Shown here piece by piece: positions 27,636 to 37,421 of a stretch of 64,000 nucleotides of DNA. The stretch is from CAWJMN01 sp963844055 (GTDB lineage: Bacteria > Planctomycetota > Planctomycetia > Pirellulales > Pirellulaceae). The position numbers and the translations under genes are program-made. The notes below the pieces were generated by a model that made no database searches, was not told the origin of the DNA, and worked only from the letters and a program-made list of their open reading frames with translations. Location: NCBI GenBank assembly GCA_963844055.1, contig CAWJMN010000002.1, positions 248,001 through 312,000 on the forward strand, given 5' to 3'. The number at the start of each line of letters is the position of its first letter. Positions within the stretch are counted from its first letter, which is position 1.

Positions 27636-28125
27636 TCCAGAGCCACTCCTCACATGCGAAAGTTCGAAAGATACGGAATCTGCGGGGAGCAAAACCACCC
27701 AAGCAGAGAATGCCTAAAAAGGCAACAAGGACATCCTAGGAGCCACTCGTTCCTTAGCCAGCCCCGCACCCGTTCTGGTTGTCTGTGTGTACCTGCTCGA
27801 TGCTAGAACCTACCCCCCGTGGGGTCAAGGACGCACCAGTCATCCGCTCCTCATCCGACCCATTTATGCGAAAATTCTGAGCGTCAACAACCACTTTTCT
27901 TTTGACAGCCGCCTACTCCAAACCCCATGATGACGGCCTAGGAATTCGAAGCTGCCAAACAACTTGCCAAACAAGGCACTTCGTAGTTCCTTACCCACCC
28001 CGTACGGCCACTGCCGTCTTGCCTACCACACCCCCAACCTGGTTTTCTCGGTTTGCCGAAAGCCGTCCCTCTAGGGCGGCTGGGGCGAAATTTTACCACC
28101 TCTTTTTTCCTACCTTCGATCTACT
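27636..28125. other. Divergent intergenic region between folE and the oxidoreductase gene
   Basis: No gene-like frame on either strand over 490 bases. It presumably holds the promoters of both flanking genes. No riboswitch-like or operator-like structure could be named. Confidence 0.5.
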
Positions 28126-29163
28126 ATGCCATCCTATTACACACGTCTAGCTACTATGTTCCTACTTGGTTCTGTTCTTCCTTTTTTTACTGCCGACGCC
28201 GCTGAACCCGCTTCGACAGGTGCGCTCAAGATTGGCATCATCGGCCTAGACACGTCGCATGCGACCGCCTTTACGGCGGCGTTCAATGCGGAAAAGCCTG
28301 CGGCCGAACTTGTCGACTTGCGCGTGACCGCCGCCTATCCCCAAGGCAGCCCCGATATCGAATCCAGCGTCAAGCGTGTCCCCGAATACACCGAGATCGT
28401 CAAAAAGCAGGGCGTTGCCATCGTTGGCTCGATCGACGAATTACTGAAACAGGTCGATTGCGTCTTGCTAGAAACCAATGATGGCCGTCCTCACTGGGAA
28501 CAAGCCCTGCCTGTTATGAAGGCCGGCAAGCCACTCTTCATCGACAAGCCCGTCGCTGGCTCGCTGGTCGAAACCATCATGCTCTTCAAAGCTTCGGAAA
28601 AGCTGAAGTGCCCGATGTTCACTTCCTCTTCCTTGCGTTACGGCAAGACCGCGCAGATGCTCCGACGTGGCGAAGCGGGAGCAGTCGTTGGCTGCGATGC
28701 CTATAGCCCTTGCCACTTGGAAAAGACCCATCCCGACCTGTTCTGGTACGGCATCCATGGCTGCGAACTGCTTTACACCGTCATGGGCCCTGGCTGTGAT
28801 CGCGTGTCACGCGGATCATCTGCCGACTTTGAATTGGTCATGGGAACATGGGCCGATGGCCGAATTGGTACGTTCCGCGGCATCCGTAAAGGGGCTTCGG
28901 GCTACGGCGGTACCGCCTTCACCGAAAAAGGGATCAAGCCGCTTGGTGAATTCGATGGCTATCAACCTTTGGTGGTCGAGATCGCTAAGTTCTTTCGCAC
29001 CAAGCAGACTCCCATTGCCGCCGCCGAGTCGATCGAGCTTTATACCTTCATGGCTGCCGCCGATGAAAGCAAAAAGCGTGACGGCGCCAGCGTAAACCTG
29101 CGCGAGGTGTTTGCCGCTGCCGAAAAAGAAGCCGATGCTCGCCTTAGCAAGCTGGGCCTATAG
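28126..29163 (+). CDS. Exported Gfo/Idh/MocA-family oxidoreductase-like protein
   Basis: The 345-residue protein begins with a signal peptide (hydrophobic 8-22, cleavage near ADAAEPA). A Rossmann start follows, LKIGIIGLDTSH near 35, where the usual GxGxxG is degraded to GLDTSHA. An FIDKPVAGS block near 137 corresponds to the EKP motif of the family (Glu replaced by Asp), with a downstream HGCEL motif near 208. Secreted Gfo/Idh-like proteins are frequent in planctomycetes, often in glycan degradation loci. The altered nucleotide loop suggests changed or absent NAD(P) use. It stands alone; the next gene is on the same strand 138 bases on. Confidence 0.78.
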   Translation: MPSYYTRLATMFLLGSVLPFFTADAAEPASTGALKIGIIGLDTSHATAFTAAFNAEKPAAELVDLRVTAAYPQGSPDIESSVKRVPEYTEIVKKQGVAIVGSIDELLKQVDCVLLETNDGRPHWEQALPVMKAGKPLFIDKPVAGSLVETIMLFKASEKLKCPMFTSSSLRYGKTAQMLRRGEAGAVVGCDAYSPCHLEKTHPDLFWYGIHGCELLYTVMGPGCDRVSRGSSADFELVMGTWADGRIGTFRGIRKGASGYGGTAFTEKGIKPLGEFDGYQPLVVEIAKFFRTKQTPIAAAESIELYTFMAAADESKKRDGASVNLREVFAAAEKEADARLSKLGL

Positions 29164-29301
29164 CGGATCCTCTCCACTGAACCGGCAAACACCCTTACAT
29201 GACACTACTTGCCCCCCTCCTATAAACGCTGTAATAATCAAAGTTTGTCCTAAAATGAGGGTCGCTACGAACGAAGCCGTACACCTACCATCCTAAATGC
29301 C

Positions 29302-30015
29302 ATGGCTACAAAAAAGTCGGACTCAATCGTAGCGACCTGTCCAAAATGCAGTCAAAGGCTTCGACTGCCCAGAAGCAACGAAGTATTGACAGTAACTTGT
29401 GCAAAGTGCAAATCAAAGTTCGATTTAAAGCCGTCACTAACCCCAGATTTCGCTCGTAGTATTCAGAATTTTATTTCATGGGTAAAAGCCAACGTTAACT
29501 CAGCTCCAAAAACGGCATTGGCCTTAGCAGCAGTGATTGCAATTGTTTGTTTTGCGTTCGGTATATACAAGAATCGCTACTCCCCAGCAAATTCGCAGAC
29601 TATATCACAAGGAGCCAGTCCTAAAGCAACTAAAACTCCCCAGCAGGAACACCAAGAACTGATCAACGAACTAGACGTGTTTTTCAACCAAAACCGTCAG
29701 TATCTCTTCGATACAATTCACCCAACTGGCACCGCGAATCTTATCAAAGTTCATGACGCTCGGATCGTCCGAACAAATGAGGGCGAACCTCTGCTTGAAT
29801 CCCGGATAACGATTTACTGGACAGGACCAGTGCAAGCAAATGGCCACACAAAACTCAATTTACTCTATGACGTTGAAAGTGGCCGAATGCGAACTGCAAC
29901 AATCCTTAGCACTGATGGCATTACAAAAAACGCTATCAACAACGCCGCCTGGGAGCTTACAAAACACGTAATAACTGCTGCAGTACAAGAATCCATTTAT
30001 CATTTTCAACAATAA
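29302..30015 (+). CDS. Zinc-ribbon protein with single membrane helix and extracellular domain
   Basis: The 237-residue protein has a cytoplasmic-side zinc ribbon (C13, C16, C33, C36; CxxC-16-CxxC), one hydrophobic helix at about 71-88 (ALALAAVIAIVCFAFGIY), and a polar C-terminal domain of about 140 residues. That domain contains an NQNRQYLFDTIHP stretch and ends in YHFQQ. No family is recognised. The base composition is AT-richer than the neighbourhood. It is followed 129 bases later by a gene with the same zinc-ribbon type, suggesting a pair derived by domain duplication. A membrane sensor or assembly factor is plausible but unproven. Confidence 0.7.
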   Translation: MATKKSDSIVATCPKCSQRLRLPRSNEVLTVTCAKCKSKFDLKPSLTPDFARSIQNFISWVKANVNSAPKTALALAAVIAIVCFAFGIYKNRYSPANSQTISQGASPKATKTPQQEHQELINELDVFFNQNRQYLFDTIHPTGTANLIKVHDARIVRTNEGEPLLESRITIYWTGPVQANGHTKLNLLYDVESGRMRTATILSTDGITKNAINNAAWELTKHVITAAVQESIYHFQQ

Positions 30016-30144
30016 CCACCACAATACCCAAACCGTCCTTATGTCATCTAGCAGCTTAATGGCCACCATGGCCATTTAACGGGCAATCGTATTAATCGCA
30101 TGCAACCTTTGCATCACTAGGTTTATACTCGACCAAACACGCAA

Positions 30145-30912
30145 ATGAGCGATCAACATATCATCGTGAATTGCCCGAACTGCCCAAAAAGGATTCGGAT
30201 ACCCAAGACACAAGACATACTTATTGTGCGATGCACTTCATGTGGCAAGTCATTTGAAATCCAAGGAACTGTCGCCACAACTGCAAGCATCCCAGACTAC
30301 TACTCAATCCTAGGCGTTTCTCCTGACTCAGACTTTTCCGCGCTAAAGCAGGCTTTTAAGCACAAAGCCGGCGAGGCCCACCCCGACCATGGCGGAACCC
30401 ACGAGGCCATGGTGACCTTAAATGAAGCTTGGTCAATTCTATCTGATCCGGCAACACGAGAACGATATGATGCGACTCGCAAATCTCCAAATAATAGGGA
30501 TATATACGAATCAAGCGCAACGGATCAGAAGGAAGCCAAGGAACGATCTGCCAACTACAAAAAGAACTGGAACGAATTCTCGCAATGGCTTGATGAAATT
30601 GGGAAAGATTTTGCTGATGCTAAATACAGTGGCGACATAAACGAATTTCCGTTTTCTTTTCCCACTTCTCAAAATAGTGATAGCGCCATCTTATTCATCA
30701 TTATAGGCTTTTTAATTGGACTAATCCCTTCCTTTTTTTTGGGAGCTGAAATGCTTCGCGGTAAAATTCAATTTACCGATAGAAATCCAATGGGCCAAAT
30801 AATTTTCTGCATGATTGTCTCTCCAATAGCAGGTGCTTGGGCAGGAAGATACGTTCATCCAGTGATTGGATCGCTTTTCAAACAACCACCTGAACAATCG
30901 GATAAGGAGTAA
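30145..30912 (+). CDS. Zinc-ribbon / J-domain (DnaJ-like) membrane protein
   Basis: The 255-residue protein has three parts. An N-terminal zinc ribbon has C10, C13, C30 and C33. A J domain (about 51-113) has YYSILGVSPDSDFSALKQAF, the HPD motif in AHPDHGG near 78, and NEAWSILSDPATRERYD. Two C-terminal membrane helices lie near 178-198 and 212-232. J domains stimulate DnaK ATPase, so this may recruit Hsp70 to a membrane client. The zinc-ribbon spacing equals that of the preceding gene and of the gene at 25366. The local composition is AT-rich, hinting at transfer. No homologous architecture is familiar to me. Confidence 0.75.
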   Translation: MSDQHIIVNCPNCPKRIRIPKTQDILIVRCTSCGKSFEIQGTVATTASIPDYYSILGVSPDSDFSALKQAFKHKAGEAHPDHGGTHEAMVTLNEAWSILSDPATRERYDATRKSPNNRDIYESSATDQKEAKERSANYKKNWNEFSQWLDEIGKDFADAKYSGDINEFPFSFPTSQNSDSAILFIIIGFLIGLIPSFFLGAEMLRGKIQFTDRNPMGQIIFCMIVSPIAGAWAGRYVHPVIGSLFKQPPEQSDKE

Positions 30913-30980
30913 TAGCAAACGGCAATCTTTTAGAATTTTCTCTCTCATCCCATAGCCTTCCTCACCTAGGAGTTATCTTC

Positions 30981-32297
<1,317 letters not shown>

Positions 32298-32486
32298 ACG
32301 CAAAAGCCCCCTCTTTTGCAAGCCAAACAGCGGTTTCATCGCGGCTCATCCAGCGTGTAAAAATGCAGGATGGGCCGCGACTTTTCTTGCTAGCAAGGAA
32401 AACCGGGATTGCCTCAGGGGCTCCCTTTCCGCTATGACCCTTCCTGCGTGTGACAACTTGCAGTGGGGGAAAGCCAATGACAGCAG

Positions 32487-33272
32487 CTGAGCACCGACAA
32501 CTTTTGGCCCAGTGACGAATGTGCTAAGGCCTTCTGGGATCAGCATCATGCACGTCCCTATCAGCAGCTTTTGCGCGATACGATCGCCAAGACCGATCCA
32601 CAGCCGGGTGAACGCTGGCTCGATCTAGGCTGCGGCGCAGGGCACCTCTGCAAGGCGCTCTGGGAAAAGAGTGGCGGCAAGGTCGCACAGATCGTTGCGT
32701 CCGATTGCGCTGGCATCAATGCGAAGAAGATCGAAGAGCTTCGCTCGCACGTTACGCCGGCTGCATCACCCGAACAAATCAGCTTTGTCGAAGCGAACTT
32801 CAGTGCGGGCCTACCACAGTTTGAAACTAACTCCTTCGATGGTGTGGTTGCTGGCCTAACCCTTTCGTATGCCGAATCGTTTGATGAAGCGACCGGTCAA
32901 TTCACCGATGCCGCCTATCAAAACGTGCTGAGCGAAATCTATCGCATCTTGCGTCCCGGCGGACAGCTCGTATTCTCCGTAAATGTGCCTAACCCAAGCT
33001 GGGGCTGGGTGTTTGTGATGTCGCTGGGCGGTGGCTTGCGTCTTTCCAAGCCAGGCAAAGTGCTGATGAACGCCGTCCGCATGATGAAGTACGGCAATTG
33101 GCTCAAGCGCGAAGCCCGTCGTGGCCGCTTCCACTATTTGCCACTGGAACAGGTCAAATCCAAGTTGCAGCGTGCTGGCTTTAGCGCTGCCGAAGGGACC
33201 CTCTCTTACGTTCGACAAGCCTACGTGATCTCGGCAGAGAAGCGGGCCATCGCTTTGGCTCGCGTTGCCTAA
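32487..33272 (+). CDS. SAM-dependent methyltransferase (class I), start uncertain
   Basis: Class I methyltransferase fold: motif I LDLGCGAGHLCKAL at the N-terminal third, VASDCAG for the acidic strand 2, and a strand-4 FDGVVAGLTLSYA block. An EIYRILRPGGQLVFSVN post-motif follows and a C-terminal helix bundle ends in RAIALARVA. Protein-like sequence (STDNFWPSDECAKAFWDQHH) continues upstream of the first plausible in-frame start (TTG 32571) to an in-frame stop at 32478. An ATG at 32477 with a perfect GGGGGA ribosome site is in another frame. A small indel close to 32480-32490 or a CTG start at 32487 would explain this. The substrate is unknown, and the gene leads a three-gene run. Confidence 0.8.
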   Translation: MSTDNFWPSDECAKAFWDQHHARPYQQLLRDTIAKTDPQPGERWLDLGCGAGHLCKALWEKSGGKVAQIVASDCAGINAKKIEELRSHVTPAASPEQISFVEANFSAGLPQFETNSFDGVVAGLTLSYAESFDEATGQFTDAAYQNVLSEIYRILRPGGQLVFSVNVPNPSWGWVFVMSLGGGLRLSKPGKVLMNAVRMMKYGNWLKREARRGRFHYLPLEQVKSKLQRAGFSAAEGTLSYVRQAYVISAEKRAIALARVA

Positions 33273-33308
33273 AAGTCACTCGAACCGAATCGCCGAGAGG
33301 CGCTACCC

Positions 33309-34078
33309 ATGGCCACCAAAGTTACCGGCAAGAAGATCGCGCTCTCGCCGCGCGAAATCTCGTCATCGAAATGCTGCACCATGCCCAGCAGGTTCCCAGC
33401 ATTCCTGTCGCCCGAGAAATGAATGTCTCGCGTTTGCTGGCCGCAAGGTCCGCTGCTTCCTCCCCTCCGGCTTGGACCGCGCTCTTCATGCGGGCCTACG
33501 GACTCGTTGCCCAGCAAGTGCCCGAATTACGCCGGGCCTATATGCCCTGGCCAATGGCACATCTTTACGAACATCCCTTTAGCGTTGGTGCCCTTGTTGT
33601 CGAGCGCGATCTCGATGGCGAAGCGGCCTTGCTGGCCGCAAAGATCACCGAGCCCGAAGCACTTACCGCTCGCGATATTCAGGCCAAGATCGATCGCCTG
33701 AAGAAGACGCCTGTTTGGGAGATCGGCGACTTCCGTCAACTGCTACGCATCGGAATGCTCCCTAGCTTCCTCCGCCGCTTCATTTTTTGGCAATCGCTCT
33801 ATTGGTCCGGGGCAAAGCGGGCCAAGCGGTTTGGAACGTTCATGGTCTCCAGCTATGGCAGCCTCGGCGCCGAACAAGTCCATCCGCGCACCCCCCTCAC
33901 ATCACTCCTAACCTTTGGGCCGATCTCTGCCAGCGGCAACGTGAATGTCAAAATCGTCTACGATCACCGGGTCATGGATGGCCGAACGGTTGCCGGTGCA
34001 CTAGCCAAATTGCAACAAGTGCTCGACGAACAACTTCCGGCCGAACTCGCACCGACTCCCTTGCAACGAGTCGCGTAA
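33309..34078 (+). CDS. 2-oxoacid dehydrogenase E2-like acyltransferase, apparent N-terminal frameshift
   Basis: The protein has the chloramphenicol-acetyltransferase-like/E2 catalytic core without a lipoyl domain. HHAQQVPSIPV lies near the start, FGPISASGNVNV is near 195, and the active-site YDHRVMDG with HxxxDG is near 212. E2 cores move acyl groups from a thioester to an acceptor. The natural start ATG 33309, with GAGAGG upstream, reads MATKVTGKKIALSPR, then the frame must change near 33355; adding one C gives SPRRNLVIEMLHHAQQ. Without repair, translation from ATG 33371 still yields 235 residues. The gene sits between a methyltransferase and an NAD-epimerase on the same strand. Confidence 0.78.
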
Positions 34079-34082
34079 GGAC

Positions 34083-35156
34083 ATGGCCCCGACCCCTCTT
34101 ACGACCAGCCTTCCTTCGAAGGACTCGCAAACCGACTGGTCGAGCATCCATGTCGGCATGACGGGTGCAACGGGATTCCTTGGCCTGCATCTTGCCAAAC
34201 TCCTGCGCAGCCGAGGCGCAACAGTAACCGCGCTCGTCCGCGCTAGTAGCAACCTTTCGCACCTCGAACCACTCGGGGTTCGGTGCATTGCTACTTCGAT
34301 GAATGATCCCACATCGCTTCGCGCTGCACTTGATGGTTGCCAACTGCTCTTTCACATGGCAGGTGCGGTCGACTTCTGCGGAGACTGGGATCGCTTCCGC
34401 GAAATCAATGTGATCGGCACACAAAACGTCATTGCTGCCGCGCGCGAAGCAGGCGTTCGACGCGTCGTCCACACCAGTTCGATCGTGGCCGTCGGTGCCC
34501 AGCGCTACGCCAATCAATTCGCACATGAAGATTCTCCCTGGAACCTAGGCGAGCTCCAAGTTCCCTACGTGACGACCAAGCGTGAGGCCGAAGAGGCGGC
34601 TCTGGCGATGAACTCCTCCAAGCTCGACGTGGTGGTCGCCAACCCTGCCTCGGTCATTGGACCTTTGGACTATTCCCGAAGCGAGTTTGGCACCATGTGC
34701 TTTCGCTTTTGGAAAGGTCGCCTGCCGTTTTACTTTCAAGGCGGCAACAACTTTGTCGACGTACGTGACGTCGCCAACGGGCATTTACTGGCGGCCGAGC
34801 GTGGCCGTCCTGGTGAGCGTTACCTGTTAACGGGTTACAACCTCTCCTACGGGCAGTTCTTTCAAGAGCTCGCCCGGTATTCCTCCAAATTTCGCCCGCG
34901 AATCCCCCTGCCCCGCTTCCTGGCACACGGAATTGCTTGGCTTAACGAACGATTTCCTCCTAAAAATGGCGCCCGGCTCTATTTGAGCCAAGGTCAAGCA
35001 CGGCTTGTCTCTCGTTTTTTCTATTTTCAGTCGCAGAAGGCCGAAGAAGAGCTTGGCTATCAGCGTCGGTTACTGGCGGAAACCTTGGCCGATACCCATC
35101 GTTTTTGGATGCCCAAAGACCGAACGGGCCCGTCGCCCGCCGTTTCCGCAATTTGA
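34083..35156 (+). CDS. NAD-dependent epimerase/dehydratase (extended SDR)
   Basis: This 357-residue extended-type SDR has the nucleotide loop TGATGFLG near residues 27-34, a HMAGAVD block near 92, the catalytic THSS-equivalent HTSS near 128, YVTTK near 162-166, and VVVANPASVIGP near 185. The pattern is that of dihydroflavonol reductase / HpnA-like sugar epimerases. It begins 4 bases after the acyltransferase stop and closes a methyltransferase-acyltransferase-epimerase run. A lipid, polyketide or glycoconjugate product is possible. The N-terminal 25 residues before the Rossmann start may not belong, because ATG 34159 would begin exactly at MTGATG. Confidence 0.88.
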   Translation: MAPTPLTTSLPSKDSQTDWSSIHVGMTGATGFLGLHLAKLLRSRGATVTALVRASSNLSHLEPLGVRCIATSMNDPTSLRAALDGCQLLFHMAGAVDFCGDWDRFREINVIGTQNVIAAAREAGVRRVVHTSSIVAVGAQRYANQFAHEDSPWNLGELQVPYVTTKREAEEAALAMNSSKLDVVVANPASVIGPLDYSRSEFGTMCFRFWKGRLPFYFQGGNNFVDVRDVANGHLLAAERGRPGERYLLTGYNLSYGQFFQELARYSSKFRPRIPLPRFLAHGIAWLNERFPPKNGARLYLSQGQARLVSRFFYFQSQKAEEELGYQRRLLAETLADTHRFWMPKDRTGPSPAVSAI

Positions 35157-35246
35157 GACCTCGCCTATAATCAAGTTCCAGCCAACCGCCCCAATCGGTT
35201 GTTCTGCCGCCCCCTCAACAACCTTGTAATCCCATCCGGTTTCGAT

Positions 35247-35699
35247 ATGGCCAGCAAAAATCGCATCCTCATTGCCGACGATAACCAAGCAAATCGCGAA
35301 CTGTTCGAGGCCTATCTCGCCACGATCGATTGCGACGTAGCCATGGCCGTCGACGGACAAGACACCCTCGCCAAAGTGAAGTCGTTTCAACCCGACCTCA
35401 TCCTGCTGGATGTGATGATGCCCAAAATGAGCGGGTTTGAGGTCTGCCAAATGTTGAAGGCCAGCCCTGCCACCAGCAAGATCATGGTCCTCATGGTGAC
35501 AGCCCTCAATGAGTCCGGCGATATCGAGCGCACGGTCAAGGCAGGCACAGATGACTTCCTTTCCAAGCCCGCCAACAAGGTCGAACTTTTGAAGCGTGTC
35601 GAAAACATGCTGCGACTCAAGGACGTCAGCGACGAAAACGAACGTCTGCGGCAATACATCGAACAAATGGAAACGCGCAATCCCACTCGGCGTGCGTAA
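35247..35699 (+). CDS. Stand-alone response regulator receiver
   Basis: From ATG 35247 the protein is 150 residues: a CheY-like receiver with the acidic pair DD in LIADDNQ near 10-12, phosphoacceptor Asp in LLDVMMPKMSG near 54, Thr/Ser in VTAL near 85 and Lys in SKPANK near 108. It ends in a short coiled tail (DENERLRQYIEQME). There is no DNA-binding output domain, so it probably works by protein-protein contact. No cognate histidine kinase is in the window. An upstream in-frame start at 35199 would add 16 unlikely residues. Confidence 0.92.
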   Translation: MASKNRILIADDNQANRELFEAYLATIDCDVAMAVDGQDTLAKVKSFQPDLILLDVMMPKMSGFEVCQMLKASPATSKIMVLMVTALNESGDIERTVKAGTDDFLSKPANKVELLKRVENMLRLKDVSDENERLRQYIEQMETRNPTRRA

Positions 35700-35710
35700 C
35701 CTCTTTTAGC

Positions 35711-35736
35711 GACTCGGCTTTCTCACGTACCGAGTC
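35711..35736 (+). terminator. Possible terminator hairpin after the receiver gene
   Basis: Perfect 7-bp arms GACTCGG / CCGAGTC around a 12-base loop lie 12 bases after the stop. No T tract follows, so this is a weak call. Confidence 0.35.
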
Positions 35737-35917
35737 ACTTGCTATCACCCTCTGCCAGCACCAAGACTGGCAGATTCTTGGGGAAAAGTTTTCTACAACG
35801 GGCAAACTGGTATTGCCCCCCTGTCTGCATTTGTGTTACTTCCCGCGACTGGCGAATTAGCCACACTGCGCGTAGCCTTGCGCCTCGTACAGGCAGGTTA
35901 AAGAAGGAACGTTGATC

Positions 35918-37291
35918 ATGCGAAGCCATTGGATGGTTCGAGGACTCAGTGCCATTGCACTTTGGGGAGGTCTGACCTGCGCCGTGATGGCACAGCAGTC
36001 CCGCTCCGTTGCCGGCACTCGTTCCACGACTCAGGCACCGGCCACCAACAGGATGGTTACTTCCGAAGAGCCCGAAGGAACGGTCGTTCCTATCGGCACC
36101 TCGATGGAAAGCCTGGGGAAAATCGGAGTAGATTTCGACCTGGAATCTCCCCCTTCCTCGCTAGGCTCCTCGCGCTATGGGCTTTTGCAGGGAATGTACG
36201 TCCGCGGCGAATACCTGCTGTGGAGCCTCAAGGGCATGGACCTTCCGCCGCTGGTAACAACCGGAAGCACCACCGGTGCAAACTCGGCGGTTGCCGGCTT
36301 TGTGAATGAAAACGGCTCTCTCGGTGTGAATACGCAGGTCCTCTTTGGAAATCAGCCGATCCATGCCCAAGGGCAAACGGGCGGCAGAATTACCTTTGGA
36401 TTCTGGCTTGATCCCGAGCAGCGGATGGCTATCGAAGGTGACTACTTCGCCCTGCGAGACTATCAAACCAATTTCAGCTCCACCTCCACCGGTGCGACTC
36501 TGATCGCTCGACCCTACTTTGACGAAACCCTGGGCGGTACGCCCAATACGTTTGATATTGCAGGCCCGACCGTCAACAATGCCCCCGGCAGCGTAACGGA
36601 TGAAGTCCGTACTCGCTTTCAAGGAGCTGGCGCTCGCATCCTGTACACGATGTGCTGCAACAACACACAGGTAAATTCTCTGTGGGATGGCTGTGCGATT
36701 GATCAATGTGCCTGCGTTCGCTTAACCGGCGGCTATCGTTTCCTGCGATTGGACGATGCCCTGATTTTGCAAGAGACGCACATGGTCCCAAATGCAACGC
36801 GGACTGGCCTGGATAGCTTCGACTCGGAAAACCAATTCCATGGCGTCGACCTTGGCAGCACGGTCAACTTCCGCCGGGGTCGCTGGACGATGGATCTACT
36901 CTCGAAGATCGCCGTGGGTAACACTCGCAGCCAAGTCGCCATTGATGGCACCGCTCGATATGATGGTGCCCTCAGTGCAACCCGCGGCAGCATGTTGGCC
37001 ACCACGTCCAACATTGGAACCTACAACCACGATCACTTCACGATGGTTCCTGAACTGGGAATGACGGTTGGCTACCAAATCCTACCTGGCCTACGTGCAA
37101 CGGTTGGCTACTCGGTTCTGTATTGGAGCTCGGTCTATCGTGCGGGCAACCAAGTGGACCTTCACGTCAACCCTGACCTGTGGCCCAATCCAGCCACCAC
37201 CACAACGGCCGGACAATGGCCACAATACCCAGGTCGTCAAACCGACTTCTGGGCTCAAGGCCTCTCGCTTGGCTTTGAGGGCCAGTGGTAG
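35918..37291 (+). CDS. BBP7-family outer-membrane beta-barrel porin
   Basis: The protein of about 457 residues has a signal peptide (cleavage near VMAQQS) and then a beta-rich body full of alternating aromatic strands. GMYVRGEYLLWSLKGMDLPPLVTTG near 90 is the hallmark N-terminal strand of the planctomycete BBP7 barrel. Later strands such as RLTGGYRFLRLDD and GYSVLYWSSVYRAGNQVD end in a terminal aromatic residue (GFEGQW). The C-terminal Trp is typical for outer-membrane insertion. ATG 35918 has AGGA 9 bases upstream; a TTG two codons earlier is possible. It ends in a strong terminator shared with the convergent RND operon. Confidence 0.85.
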   Translation: MRSHWMVRGLSAIALWGGLTCAVMAQQSRSVAGTRSTTQAPATNRMVTSEEPEGTVVPIGTSMESLGKIGVDFDLESPPSSLGSSRYGLLQGMYVRGEYLLWSLKGMDLPPLVTTGSTTGANSAVAGFVNENGSLGVNTQVLFGNQPIHAQGQTGGRITFGFWLDPEQRMAIEGDYFALRDYQTNFSSTSTGATLIARPYFDETLGGTPNTFDIAGPTVNNAPGSVTDEVRTRFQGAGARILYTMCCNNTQVNSLWDGCAIDQCACVRLTGGYRFLRLDDALILQETHMVPNATRTGLDSFDSENQFHGVDLGSTVNFRRGRWTMDLLSKIAVGNTRSQVAIDGTARYDGALSATRGSMLATTSNIGTYNHDHFTMVPELGMTVGYQILPGLRATVGYSVLYWSSVYRAGNQVDLHVNPDLWPNPATTTTAGQWPQYPGRQTDFWAQGLSLGFEGQW

Positions 37292-37334
37292 TACTTCGCG
37301 AACGCTAAACCACATCGCTGATTGAAAACGAAAA

Positions 37335-37368
37335 GGGCTCTTGGATGAAAAACCAAGAGCCCTTTTTT
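37335..37368. terminator. Bidirectional rho-independent terminator
   Basis: Perfect 10-bp stem GGGCTCTTGG / CCAAGAGCCC with an 8-base loop. It is followed by six T on the plus strand and preceded by four A, so it can also serve the convergent RND pump gene. Confidence 0.92.
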
Positions 37369-37421
37369 CGTAAGCTCACGAAAGCTGTTCAGTATTTGGC
37401 GTTAGCAAACAGGCAAGATGA

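Noticed and set aside
32300..32319. Inverted repeat GCAAAAG / CTTTTGC after the oxidoreductase gene
   Set aside because: Only seven base pairs and no T tract; kept as a remark, not as a terminator.
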